A stretch of 64,000 nucleotides of DNA from Dechloromonas denitrificans (GCF_020510685.1 NZ_CP075185.1:2418001-2482000); one strand, 5' to 3'. Counted from the first letter of the stretch, positions 7,265 to 15,678 are shown. Numbers and translations are program-made. Notes: generated by a model not told the origin, from the letters alone.

Positions 7265-9210
7265 CAATCACGCGGATCGGCAGCAAGGATTGGCGCCGAT
7301 CGGTAAGCTACCGGCCTGGCCCTGCGTGCGAACTGGGCCAACGTTCCGGGTTGGGTACCAGACTCCAGAAGCCTGGCCGCCTCTTCGGGGTTCAGCATCG
7401 CACTCCCAATCCTTTGTTGGATTTCCTGATTGGCCCGGCCGTACGGAATGCGCAACAGGTTCCCCAACACCATCCTGACCGGCGTAGATCCGCCGAGAGA
7501 ATTGCCGAGCGCCTGGCGCAGCAGTTGGTCTTGGGCGATGTTCTGCACCGTGTTGCTGCCGGTTGCCTTTCCTGCATTCATCGCCAGTTGCCCAGCGTTC
7601 ATGTCGGCCGCGACATTGCGCAGAATCTGCAACTGCTCGGGGCTGAGTCGCTTCGCCAGGTCGGCGCCATCATTCTTCAAGATCTGGTTCAACTTCGCTG
7701 GCGACAGCATCAAATTGCCGGCCGTATCGGTCGCGCCGGTCTGCATCCGCTTCAGCACATCCTGCAGCACCTCCATCTGATTGATGGGCTTGCTCTGCTC
7801 GGTGTAGGTGATCAGGTAGTCCTTCCACGATGGCACGATGCCTGCGCCTTCGGCTGGCACTGCTCTGCGGCTGGCACTATCGATCGCATCGTCGAACATT
7901 CCTTTCACGGCGTTGAGCTGGCCAGATGCGTAGCGCAGATTTCCGGCTTCACCTTGCAGCTTGCCGCTCAGTACGTCGTTGATGTCCTTGCGAAGCGCAT
8001 ACAGGGCACGGGCGTCTATCGTGCCGCCGTTTCCAATAGCCCCCGACAATTGATCCCTGACACTCGATAGCGCAGCCTGAGATATTCGCCCGGCGTTGTT
8101 CGGATCGGCCAGGAGGTTGTCGACTCCCGATAGCAAACCTTGCGCATCGATGTTGCCGGCCCGGCCCAGTACGCTTTCGCGCATGGCATCCGTTGCCGCA
8201 TTGCGCTCAGCCTTCGCGGTGGCAATCTTGCCGGCCGTCCCGGCGATGCCTTCCAGTGCTGCGGTGCGTGCTGTGTTCTGGCCGGTTATGCGGTTGGTCA
8301 GTTCTGCCGCAAATTCCGGGCTTGAGTTCTGCATGGTGCGCTGCAGCCCTGACAAGCCAACGTCACCGGCGGCTGCCGCGGTGGTCGGCAGTGAGCCAGG
8401 CACAACCTGCTTCAACGCCTGGATTTCGGCCAGCGCTCGCTGCGGGTCGTTGGCGTACTGCTTCAGGATGTCGGAAACGAGGCGCTCTTGACCTGATTTG
8501 AAGAAGGGTCGCACGGCACCCAATGCAGCGTTACCAGCCGCCCCCGCCAATTTCAGGGCGCCAGGCATCACAGCACCGATTGCCGCCCCCGCGCCGGCAT
8601 CTTCGGGGTTGACCATGGCAGCGGTAGCGCCACCGGTTACTGCGCCACCGGCAGAGCGAGCGGCCAAACCGGCCGCCCCTGCCAGTCCTTCCGCCCTCAT
8701 GCCTCCGGTTGCGATAGCATCGGCCAGCGGAGCGAGCGCTCGGGAGGCCACACCAGCACTTGCCAGCGCTTTGACCGGTGCGGCGATTGCGCCGCCTACC
8801 GGCAAGGTGGCCAGCACTTGGCCGCCGAACCGGCCGACGGATGCCGCCGAGCTCTCGCCGTACTGCTTTTCAAAGTCAGACTTACCGGCCTCGTTCATAG
8901 CCTTGACGCGCAGCCCCTCGTTGGTGCCGGCCAGCTTGTCGAAACCACTGGCCAACCACTGCGCCCCGGTGTCGATTACATCCTTGGCGCCACGAGCCAC
9001 ACCCATTGCCAAGTTGCCGGCGCTGTCGAGCATTCCTGCTTCCTTCGGCTGCGCCGACTGGCGTTTGCTCAGGTGGTCAATGATTTCCCCATCCGAATAG
9101 CCAGCGTTGCGGGCCTGCGCCAGATTGAAGTTTGAGCCTTTGGCCAGGTGGTCGGAAATCTCGCTGTCAGAGTATCCAGCCTGCCTTGCTGCTTGAATAT
9201 CGAAAGCCAT
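7264..9210 (-). CDS. Large phage virion-like protein (putative ejection/internal protein)
   Basis: A 648-residue Ala/Gly-rich protein. It opens with two imperfect repeats, QAARQAGYSDSEISDHLAKG and QARNAGYSDGEIIDHLSKR, a motif I associate with podovirus-type internal virion proteins. Residues about 130-240 are rich in Ala and Gly and could contact membranes; the rest is mostly amphipathic helix. This composition suits proteins ejected with phage DNA to cross the envelope. It lies five bases after the 400-residue gene and is coupled to the small gene that follows. No enzyme motif is visible. The virion role is inference. Confidence 0.6.
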   Translation of the reverse strand: MAFDIQAARQAGYSDSEISDHLAKGSNFNLAQARNAGYSDGEIIDHLSKRQSAQPKEAGMLDSAGNLAMGVARGAKDVIDTGAQWLASGFDKLAGTNEGLRVKAMNEAGKSDFEKQYGESSAASVGRFGGQVLATLPVGGAIAAPVKALASAGVASRALAPLADAIATGGMRAEGLAGAAGLAARSAGGAVTGGATAAMVNPEDAGAGAAIGAVMPGALKLAGAAGNAALGAVRPFFKSGQERLVSDILKQYANDPQRALAEIQALKQVVPGSLPTTAAAAGDVGLSGLQRTMQNSSPEFAAELTNRITGQNTARTAALEGIAGTAGKIATAKAERNAATDAMRESVLGRAGNIDAQGLLSGVDNLLADPNNAGRISQAALSSVRDQLSGAIGNGGTIDARALYALRKDINDVLSGKLQGEAGNLRYASGQLNAVKGMFDDAIDSASRRAVPAEGAGIVPSWKDYLITYTEQSKPINQMEVLQDVLKRMQTGATDTAGNLMLSPAKLNQILKNDGADLAKRLSPEQLQILRNVAADMNAGQLAMNAGKATGSNTVQNIAQDQLLRQALGNSLGGSTPVRMVLGNLLRIPYGRANQEIQQRIGSAMLNPEEAARLLESGTQPGTLAQFARRARPVAYRSAPILAADPRD

Positions 9211-9215
9211 AGCGA

Positions 9216-10418
9216 TTACCTTTCAAAGGAGGAGAGCGGTGGGCGGTTCTGGCCGGACGGACTCGCGGGTTGTTGCGTGTCAGCTTGGCCGCCGCTGAAG
9301 AACTGGCGCCAATGCGCCCGCTTCTCGTTGATCTTCGGTGTGTCGGGGCTGGCTGGGTCGAATATCGGATTGGCGTTGGCGTATTTCAGCCACGCCTGAT
9401 CGGCGCCCCGTAGCGTTCCGTTGCCTTCGATGTAGGAGCGCATGAACTCGGCGCGATCTCGCTCTTGCTTCGACTTGGCTATCATCCCGAGCGCTATGGA
9501 GTCGTTGGCTTTCTTGTCCTTGTCGATGCCAATTGTTCCCTTGGAAAACATTTTGGCATCAAAGTCGGACGTGGCCCCACTACCTGGCTGGCGCATCTTC
9601 GGCACTATCTTGCTGGCGATAGCGTCCATTTCCTGAAGGTCGGCGTCACCTATTTTTCTGGCCCATGCCATGGGAGCACTGCCAACAACGGGGCCGGTGC
9701 TTGTCTTGGCGTTCAGGTCTTGGAAGCGCTTTGCATCCTGCTCAAACTGCTGCGCGTCGCGGGCCTCCTGTTCGATGCCGGAAACCTGCTTGTCACCCGC
9801 TTGGTACATCGTGGTTTGAAACTTCTCGCGTGCCTTTCGAGACAGGCCGCGCAAAGGATCGGCGGGAGCTGCTGGAACGCCAAGCTGATTTGCCAGTAGC
9901 CCATTCGGTGCATCTGATTCCGCTTCGCCTTGAAGGTCGCGCAATTGAGCAAGCATCACCTTGTTTTGCAGCATCCGGCCTTCCGTGTCGGCCTGAGCGC
10001 CTTGCAACTGTTGGCGCCTGTAGTCCATATCCAGCACCTGACGCTGCCGGGCCATCGTTGCATCGCGATCCACATTCGTTTGCACGGTTCGGCCGTCGGC
10101 CAGAATGACGGCGAAAGGGTCAGTCTTGGACCGGTAGCCTTTGCCATATCCGGCAATTTCAATCGGCTGCGCGTAATCCGGCAGCTGGCCCTGCCCTTGC
10201 GGCTGGCTGTCGAAATTCACCACCGCGCCGGTCGTGTTGTTGCGCATGTAGTTCCCCTGCTGTTCCGGCTGGGAAACCATATCGCGCAATGACATCGTGG
10301 GCGGCCCCTGGTCAAGTTCCCCTTGGGTTCCTGCCCCACGTAAAGCGCGCTCCCAGCCGGCCAGGTCGGCCAGACTGACGCGCCCCATGCGTTGCCCATT
10401 TTCAATGCTCTGTAGCAT
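9216..10418 (-). CDS. Phage virion-associated protein, unknown
   Basis: A 400-residue hydrophilic protein. The centre (about 120-240) is coiled-coil-like and rich in Gln and Arg. The region around 290-350 (FSKGTIGIDKDKKANDSIA, then RAEFMRSYIEGNGTLRGAD) recurs in phage late proteins as I remember them. No catalytic motif is seen. A good GGAAGG Shine-Dalgarno precedes ATG 10418. It is followed directly by the larger virion-like gene, so the two probably act together, perhaps as a pair of internal virion proteins. Confidence 0.55.
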   Translation of the reverse strand: MLQSIENGQRMGRVSLADLAGWERALRGAGTQGELDQGPPTMSLRDMVSQPEQQGNYMRNNTTGAVVNFDSQPQGQGQLPDYAQPIEIAGYGKGYRSKTDPFAVILADGRTVQTNVDRDATMARQRQVLDMDYRRQQLQGAQADTEGRMLQNKVMLAQLRDLQGEAESDAPNGLLANQLGVPAAPADPLRGLSRKAREKFQTTMYQAGDKQVSGIEQEARDAQQFEQDAKRFQDLNAKTSTGPVVGSAPMAWARKIGDADLQEMDAIASKIVPKMRQPGSGATSDFDAKMFSKGTIGIDKDKKANDSIALGMIAKSKQERDRAEFMRSYIEGNGTLRGADQAWLKYANANPIFDPASPDTPKINEKRAHWRQFFSGGQADTQQPASPSGQNRPPLSSFER

Positions 10419-10420
10419 GG

Positions 10421-10855
10421 CTACACCTTCCTTTCTGTTGCGGCATCGGCCGCGGTGGTTAAAACCGAACTCAAAACATGCGCAAGTGGCCGCTGCTGCG
10501 TTTTTCTCTCACCACAGGCGCACGGATATTCCTCGCCATCCGTTTGACCATCCAGCATGTCGCGCCGTAGCTCCCAGAGGATTGCCAGCGCATCGCAGGC
10601 ATAGGCAATGCGTAAAATCTTCACGGCGACCACGGCGCCCTCTTCTGCAGACATGCCTGGCAGTCGGTAGCAGTAAGGCGGCACGTCGCCGGGGGCGGAT
10701 CGCTTCGCCGGTCGGATGGCTCGGGCTGATTTGCCCTCCACGGCCTGCATGGCTTCATCTGCCTCCCGTTGCGCCTTGGCCGCGGAGTGCTTCGACCGTG
10801 CCCCGCGCTGCCCCGCTTGTCTTGCCTTCTCGCTTTTGGATAAAACGGCCTTCAT
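10421..10855 (-). CDS. Small phage protein, unknown
   Basis: A 144-residue protein starting MKAVLSKSEKARQAGQRG; ATG 10855 overlaps the stop of the preceding gene by four bases, which selects it over longer frames. The first 60 residues are basic. The second half has ECxC-type cysteines (YPCACGE) that might bind metal. Function unknown. Confidence 0.55.
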   Translation of the reverse strand: MKAVLSKSEKARQAGQRGARSKHSAAKAQREADEAMQAVEGKSARAIRPAKRSAPGDVPPYCYRLPGMSAEEGAVVAVKILRIAYACDALAILWELRRDMLDGQTDGEEYPCACGERKTQQRPLAHVLSSVLTTAADAATERKV

Positions 10856-11145
10856 CGCCGAGCCTCCCGGAAGCCGAGGGTTCTGACTGCCTCGGCTTCG
10901 GTGGCGAAGTAGTCCGCCCACAGGCGGTAGCGTTGTTCGTGGTCATCGATTGCCGCTGACACCTCGACACCGGGCGCAATGCTGACGGTCAGCCCTTGAC
11001 GCTGAAGGTCAGGGCCTGGCGCCAGATCCCGGCGCAGCATGTCCTTGAATTCCTCCATCTCTGCCGGTGTCCAGTCGCCGCTATTGAGGCGAGCAGCCGC
11101 CCATGTGTCGAAATCGTCCTTGAACTGTCTGGTCACGGTTGCCAT
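10852..11145 (-). CDS. Small phage protein, unknown
   Basis: A 97-residue acidic protein starting MATVTRQFKDDFDTWAA, two bases after the helicase stop. No recognised domain. Its position between helicase and virion-like genes suggests a phage accessory function. Confidence 0.55.
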   Translation of the reverse strand: MATVTRQFKDDFDTWAAARLNSGDWTPAEMEEFKDMLRRDLAPGPDLQRQGLTVSIAPGVEVSAAIDDHEQRYRLWADYFATEAEAVRTLGFREARR

Positions 11146-11147
11146 GC

Positions 11148-12080
11148 TCAGAACTCCACGTGGTCATTTGCAGCCATCAACGCCATGGCCTTGGGTTGAT
11201 CGTTTGGGCCTTGCAGGTAGCTCTGGCTACGGCGATCGAACCAGAGTTGAATTCGCCCCTCCCATTCGCCGTGGCGGTGCTTGCAGACGGTCAGCAGCGC
11301 GTCCGCTTCGTCGTTCTTGCTGTGGTCACCATTCTCGATCGCCAACTCCTTGCCGCGGTTGCGCCAGACACTGAACACGTTGTCGGCCAAGTCGGTAATC
11401 GATGCCGAGCCGCGCACGTCGAACTTTCCGGGTGGGGTCAGTTCGTCCTTGACCTTGCGGCTATGGGCGAGCAGATGAACCGCCTGGCCGGTATCGTGGG
11501 CATGGGTGGCCAGTGCCAAAACAAACTGTTTTTGGGCGTCGTAGCCGTCCTCCGCAATCCCGCAACTCAGCAGGTTGTCGACCACGAAATGGGTGACACC
11601 GAGTTGTTCGTGGCAATAGCGGCCCACGGCGAGAATCCGCTCGGGGCTGACTTGGCCCTGCTGGTCGTAGATCCACAGCCGGTTATTCGTCCAGGCGTGC
11701 AGGTCGTGAATCTCCCGCCGTCCCGGCGCATTGCATCCGAAAGCTTGCCGGCACATGCGCTGCATCGTCGCCGCCGGCTTCATCTCCATGCTGGCAATGC
11801 AGAGCTTTTCGCCCTGAGCCATGAGATGCAGCCCAACCTGGCCGACGATCATGGATTTGCCGTGACCGCTCATGCCGGGCCAGATCGAAAGCTCACCGCG
11901 GCGCAGTCGGACAATCTCGCTGGTTTTGCCCCAGGGCAGGCTGGCGCCGGCCAGAGAGGGCGGGCGCTCGAAGGATGAGATTACCTCGTCAGCCCAGGAG
12001 GCCGCCGGCCGGATGCTGGCCGCTTCATCAGGGCCCCGCAGATAGGCGTCGAAATCGATGCTGTCTTCGATCACGTTCAT
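11148..12080 (-). CDS. Phage DnaB-like replicative helicase (RecA-fold ATPase)
   Basis: A 310-residue protein with a Walker A motif GMSGHGKS at residues 69-76 and a hydrophobic-Asp Walker B (THFVVDN) near 170. A later segment (LLAHSRKVKD) matches the DnaB/Twinkle sensor loop. It lacks the N-terminal DnaB domain, like several phage helicase-loader or mini-helicase proteins. Expected role: unwinding at the element's origin. ATG 12080 overlaps the upstream stop by four bases and a longer frame is not needed. Preceded by an O-like replication gene and a small gene, it forms a replication module. Confidence 0.8.
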   Translation of the reverse strand: MNVIEDSIDFDAYLRGPDEAASIRPAASWADEVISSFERPPSLAGASLPWGKTSEIVRLRRGELSIWPGMSGHGKSMIVGQVGLHLMAQGEKLCIASMEMKPAATMQRMCRQAFGCNAPGRREIHDLHAWTNNRLWIYDQQGQVSPERILAVGRYCHEQLGVTHFVVDNLLSCGIAEDGYDAQKQFVLALATHAHDTGQAVHLLAHSRKVKDELTPPGKFDVRGSASITDLADNVFSVWRNRGKELAIENGDHSKNDEADALLTVCKHRHGEWEGRIQLWFDRRSQSYLQGPNDQPKAMALMAANDHVEF

Positions 12081-12607
12081 GACGCCGCCCCCCAGGCTGC
12101 ACCGAAGATGCGCCGAAAGCCCGCCGTAGCCATATCGATCAGCGCAGCGTCGAAGTGCTCGGCGTTCTCCATGGCCCGGCGCTTCACCTGGCCGGCAATC
12201 TGCAGCAGGCAATCGCTGGCCGATCCGGCCGAGCCCAGGCCCGCAAGCGTCGCCCGCTGCACTGCGCTCATTCGCCGGCCGGTCTTTGTCCGGGGGCGGT
12301 AGCCATCGACCAGCAAGTTGACTCCATCCTGCTGATCAGCAAACCAAACCGACAGGGCGGCAGGTGCTGCCGTATCGATCGCCTTGACGATGCCGGAGAG
12401 GTGCGGCGTTTCAGTCGTCGCCACGATCAGGACCGGCAGCGCTACTACGAAACGCCAGTCGTAGCTGCGCGATGGCTGGGCAATGATCACCGGGTTGGTT
12501 TCGCTCAATGGTCCGATGAGGGAAATCAGCAGCAGGTCGGCCGGCCGCTTGCCGGCGGTGCGCAGGGCGACAATCTCGGCAGCGCCGTAGGGAAGTTGGG
12601 CGGCCAT
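12077..12607 (-). CDS. Phage protein in replication module, unknown
   Basis: A 176-residue protein with a hydrophobic beta-rich centre (RFVVALPVLIVATTE). No motif recognised. It sits two bases after the O-like gene and overlaps the helicase start, so a replication accessory role is likely by position only. Confidence 0.55.
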   Translation of the reverse strand: MAAQLPYGAAEIVALRTAGKRPADLLLISLIGPLSETNPVIIAQPSRSYDWRFVVALPVLIVATTETPHLSGIVKAIDTAAPAALSVWFADQQDGVNLLVDGYRPRTKTGRRMSAVQRATLAGLGSAGSASDCLLQIAGQVKRRAMENAEHFDAALIDMATAGFRRIFGAAWGAAS

Positions 12608-12609
12608 GA

Positions 12610-13347
12610 TCAGATAGCCCCCGCAAAGATCGGGTTACGGGCCAATGGTGCAGACTGGCCAGCAGCGGGCGCCTCATCTTCCCAGCGCCGGCCATTGAGC
12701 CAACTTGCCGGGTGCGGGATGAACAGGCCGCCGTCTTTGCGCCATTGCTCGCCGGCCTTCTGAGATTCAAGCCCGGCCATCAGGTCGGCAAGCGTCTGGC
12801 CGGTCGGTTTGATCTTGCGCCATGCCTTCAGGGCTTGGGGCTTGGCTACCTTCTTCGGGTACTGCTGCCAGAAATTGGTGAAGCCATCATCTGCCGACTC
12901 GCTCGCCGAAGGTGAGCAAGGGGTTTCTTCAGGAATCAGTAAGAGGGAATCAGGAATCAGCAGGATTCCCATGGTGCTTGCATCATCTTTGCACGGTGCT
13001 TGCACCGTACTGGCACTATGCAAACCCTGTGCAGGTATGGTGCTTTGCTTCTCGTCTTTGTGCGGGTTTTGGTGCTTGCAGAAGTTGGTGACTTGCAGGT
13101 AACGCTTACCGTCGACCTGGTAGCGGACAATCATCCCAGTGTCTGCAAGATCATTCAGCACCCCATCACAATCGAGATTGTCGGCTGGGAAGATTTCCAT
13201 CTTGATCTGCTTTGGACGGTCTTCAAGCCTGCCCTCTCGATCGGCAAGCGTCCAAACGCCAATGAACAACAGTCGAGCCTCAAAGGACAGTTCTGCCAAA
13301 TCGGCGTTTCGGAAGAAGCCGGGCTTAATGTTGCGCGATCGAGCCAT
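12610..13347 (-). CDS. Phage replication initiation (O-like) protein
   Basis: A 245-residue protein beginning MARSRNIKPGFFRNADLAEL, followed by LLFIGVWTLADREGRLEDRP: the N-terminal winged-helix seen in many phage replication and DnaT/DnaD-like proteins. A linker (about 105-150) leads to a C-terminal domain (FTNFWQQYPKKVAKPQALKAW) like those that contact the helicase. It likely binds the element origin and recruits the helicase encoded two genes downstream. ATG 13347 lies one base after the preceding stop. Confidence 0.75.
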   Translation of the reverse strand: MARSRNIKPGFFRNADLAELSFEARLLFIGVWTLADREGRLEDRPKQIKMEIFPADNLDCDGVLNDLADTGMIVRYQVDGKRYLQVTNFCKHQNPHKDEKQSTIPAQGLHSASTVQAPCKDDASTMGILLIPDSLLLIPEETPCSPSASESADDGFTNFWQQYPKKVAKPQALKAWRKIKPTGQTLADLMAGLESQKAGEQWRKDGGLFIPHPASWLNGRRWEDEAPAAGQSAPLARNPIFAGAI

Positions 13348-13348
13348 G

Positions 13349-13516
13349 TCACACCCCGGCCAGCTTTGCGGCCTGGCGGCACGCAGCTTCGTATTCGGCC
13401 GAGGTGGTTGCAGTTGCGGTGAGTGACGCCTTCAACGACTCATAGAGCGCAAAGCCATTTTCGCAGCACCTACGTTTCGGCTTCGGTCGTGGCGAGCGAC
13501 GATTGCGCGTTTTCAT
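13349..13516 (-). CDS. Small Arg-rich protein
   Basis: A 55-residue protein, MKTRNRRSPRPKPKRRCCEN then a short helix. ATG 13516 overlaps the AlpA-like gene stop by four bases, which chooses this start. The basic N-terminus suggests nucleic acid contact. Function unknown. Confidence 0.5.
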   Translation of the reverse strand: MKTRNRRSPRPKPKRRCCENGFALYESLKASLTATATTSAEYEAACRQAAKLAGV

Positions 13517-13755
13517 GCAGCCTCCAAATCCGGGGCCAGCATTTTGCGGAGGTCGCCCACGTTCCAGGCGGTAACGCGCTCCGATAGCTTGCGGGGTGCG
13601 GGTAGCGCGCCACGCTTTACCATGCGCCAGACAGTTGCGGCAGAACACCCGATCAGGGCCTGTACTACGGGCTGACGGACGTTTGCAGAATCAGGGAGAG
13701 AGTCAAAGTTTTTGAGCGCATCGGGAATTGCGCCCTGGCTGGTTGATTGTTCCAT
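13513..13755 (-). CDS. AlpA-like helix-turn-helix regulator
   Basis: An 80-residue protein. VVQALIGCSAATVWRMVKRG followed by PAPRKLSERVTAWNVGDL is the AlpA/MerR-like DNA-binding fold common in P4-type elements, where it activates integrase or excision. It heads the long element operon. The Shine-Dalgarno AAGGAG lies inside a perfect inverted repeat (13759-13775), so translation or transcription may be controlled there. Confidence 0.78.
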   Translation of the reverse strand: MEQSTSQGAIPDALKNFDSLPDSANVRQPVVQALIGCSAATVWRMVKRGALPAPRKLSERVTAWNVGDLRKMLAPDLEAA

Positions 13756-13758
13756 GCG

Positions 13759-13775
13759 ATATCTCCTTGAGATAT
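13759..13775 (-). promoter_or_regulatory. Inverted repeat covering the alpA-like ribosome binding site
   Basis: ATATCTC-CTT-GAGATAT is a perfect 7-bp inverted repeat. On the minus strand its loop and right arm contain AAGGAG, the ribosome binding site of ATG 13755. It could be an RNA hairpin masking the site or a protein operator. Confidence 0.45.
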
Positions 13776-13804
13776 GCCACGCGCCGACATGGCACGGTGT
13801 GCAT

Positions 13805-13820
13805 GGAAAACATTTTTTCC
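13805..13820. promoter_or_regulatory. Inverted repeat GGAAAA-CATT-TTTTCC
   Basis: A 6-bp palindrome with a 4-base spacer, 50 bp upstream of the AlpA-like gene in the 13756-13851 gap. Suitable as an operator for the element's regulator. No clear promoter hexamers could be fixed around it. Confidence 0.35.
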
Positions 13821-13851
13821 CCTCAACAGCGGAACAAAATACAGCGCGAAT

Positions 13852-14241
13852 TTAATTCCGGTTTTCTTGGCTCGCCCGAAAAGTTCGAACTTGTTTTACT
13901 GCCGAATCAAGGAGTGCGTCGACTTTGTAATCGCCGGTCGGAATGCCTGCTGCGGTATTGCGCTGAGCCGATTGCAACATCACGCGTCGAATCGACTCTT
14001 TGATAGTTATCGTCTCGCCATCCTCGCGCAATGCTCTTTCCGTTTCTTGCTCAGCCCAAAACGATAGAGCCGGAATGTTGCCGGGGTTACGACCACCTCT
14101 TGGCCTTCCTCGCCCTTTTTTCGGGTGCGATTGCGCATCGAGAGCCGCGGCTAGACGAATGGCAACTTCTCGCCATTCTTCAAGCCCCCAATCAGACGGC
14201 GGGGATTCAAATTCAGCTTGAAATGCATCAAGCGTTTTCAT
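13852..14241 (-). CDS. Element protein with AT-hook-like motif, unknown
   Basis: A 129-residue protein. Residues about 41-54 (KKGRGRPRGGRNPG) look like an AT-hook, which binds the minor groove of AT-rich DNA. The rest is helical. It lies between the P4-type integrase and the AlpA-like gene on the same strand. A role in element DNA organisation or control is possible, not shown. Confidence 0.55.
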   Translation of the reverse strand: MKTLDAFQAEFESPPSDWGLEEWREVAIRLAAALDAQSHPKKGRGRPRGGRNPGNIPALSFWAEQETERALREDGETITIKESIRRVMLQSAQRNTAAGIPTGDYKVDALLDSAVKQVRTFRASQENRN

Positions 14242-14291
14242 CAGCGCTCCTTCTGCGCCCTTCGTTGGGGGCGGCGTACTCGGTTACGTCG

Positions 14292-15506
14292 CTATGCTGC
14301 ATTCCCATGAAGCGGAATGATATTCGCGCCGGCCTTCAACTTGTCCAGGTAGTCCGCCCATAGCTGCATCATTGCCCTACGTTCCTTGATGAACTTGGTA
14401 CGGTTGTAGGCTGTTCCGAGTGCATCAGGCACAGTGTGCGCGAGCTGGTGTTCGATCACCTCCGGCTTCAGGTGCAATTCCTCATGCAGAATCGTTCGAG
14501 CCATTGCCCGGAAACCGTGCCCGGTAATTTCGGTTCTCGTGTCGTAGCCCAGGCGGCGTAATGCTGCATTAATGGCGGCCTCGCTCATCGGCTTCTGTGG
14601 ATCGCGTCCGGGATAAACATACCGCCCGTGCCCGGTGAGGTCGTGTAACTCTCGTAGCGTTGCGACCACTTGCGAAGCCAGCGGCACAATGTGTTCAGTC
14701 TTCGTCTTGGTGACGAAGTAGCGCCATTCGGCCTTGTCGAAATCAATCTGCGCCCACTCTGCCTTTCGCAGTTCGCCGGGACGGACAAACACCCGGGGGG
14801 CAATCTCCAATGCGCACTTCACAACGAACGTGCCGCTGAACGCGTCAAACGAACGGAGCATTTCACCAACTTTGGCCGGTTCGGTGATGCTGGCAAAGTT
14901 GGTCGATCGCGGCGACGGTATGGCTCCCTTCAGATCCGGACACGGATCGCGCTCTGCCCTCCCCGTTGCGATTGCATAGCGCATCACCTGGCTGATCTGA
15001 CCGCGCGAGCGGTGCGCGGTATAGCGAGCACCCCGTGCATCAATTCGACGTAGCACCGACAGTATTTCGGGCGCCGTAATTTCTGAAATTGGCCGAGCGC
15101 CAATCCAAGGAAAGACATCGCTTTGAAGACGGGCCATAGTCTTGTCATATTGGCCGGGTGAGACGATGGTCTTTTGACCTTCCAGCCACTCCCTGGCGAT
15201 GACCTCAAAGCTGTTGGCGGCCTGCTCTCCTTGAGCGGATTTCTGAGCCTTTCGGTTTTCGCTGGGATCAACACCATCGGCCAGGAGCTTCCGCGCATCG
15301 TCCCGCTTGCTTCTGGCTTCCTTCAGCCCAACCTCGGGATAGGTGCCAAACGACAAAAGTTTTTCTTTACCGGCTACGCGGTACTTCAGGCGCCACCATT
15401 TCGACCCTTTTGGATTGATCAGGAGGAACAACCCTTTTTCGTCAGCCAACTTGTAGGGCTTCTCGCCTGGTTTGGCTGTTCGGATAGTGGTATCAGTCAG
15501 GGGCAT
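14292..15506 (-). CDS. P4-type integrase
   Basis: A 404-residue tyrosine recombinase. Residues 1-90 form the DUF4102 arm-binding domain typical of P4-like and island integrases (TIRTAKPGEKPYKLADEKGL). Catalytic residues are present: R242 (VRPGELR), H330-x-x-R333 (GHGFRA), H357 (QLAHTV) and Y367 (TAYNRT). It reads away from tRNA-Leu with its start 208 bases from the tRNA 3' end, the standard arrangement for integrases using a tRNA 3' end. Four GGGGGTA sites lie just upstream. It is the likely agent that inserted this element. Confidence 0.93.
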   Translation of the reverse strand: MPLTDTTIRTAKPGEKPYKLADEKGLFLLINPKGSKWWRLKYRVAGKEKLLSFGTYPEVGLKEARSKRDDARKLLADGVDPSENRKAQKSAQGEQAANSFEVIAREWLEGQKTIVSPGQYDKTMARLQSDVFPWIGARPISEITAPEILSVLRRIDARGARYTAHRSRGQISQVMRYAIATGRAERDPCPDLKGAIPSPRSTNFASITEPAKVGEMLRSFDAFSGTFVVKCALEIAPRVFVRPGELRKAEWAQIDFDKAEWRYFVTKTKTEHIVPLASQVVATLRELHDLTGHGRYVYPGRDPQKPMSEAAINAALRRLGYDTRTEITGHGFRAMARTILHEELHLKPEVIEHQLAHTVPDALGTAYNRTKFIKERRAMMQLWADYLDKLKAGANIIPLHGNAA

Positions 15507-15507
15507 A

Positions 15508-15600
15508 GGGGGTAACTCCGTCCGCGCATCAGGTCAAAACCCACCTTGCCGGGGGTAACAACCTCATGGAGCTATGCAACTACCCCCACAGTTACCCCCA
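15508..15600. promoter_or_regulatory. Four GGGGGTA/TACCCCC sites, candidate arm sites (right end)
   Basis: GGGGGTAA occurs at 15508 and 15551, and TACCCCCA in reverse orientation at 15581 and 15593. The latter pair has the same 12-bp spacing as the pair at the far end of the element (2433 and 2445). Their place between integrase and tRNA fits arm-type integrase binding, and the 15508 copy touches the integrase start, so binding could also repress the gene. Confidence 0.55.
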
Positions 15601-15649
15601 CCAAGCTTGGGATGTTGTGAGACGATATTACACGTAGAGAAACACAAAA

Positions 15650-15678
15650 CAAATAAAAAACCCGCACTTAGGCGGGTT
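15650..15678 (-). terminator. Terminator after tRNA-Leu, inside the element end
   Basis: On the minus strand AACCCGC, a 6-base loop, GCGGGTT and then a T-run (15651-15660). It ends tRNA-Leu transcription. Because it lies on the element side of the attachment site, the present tRNA terminator was supplied by the element. Confidence 0.75.
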
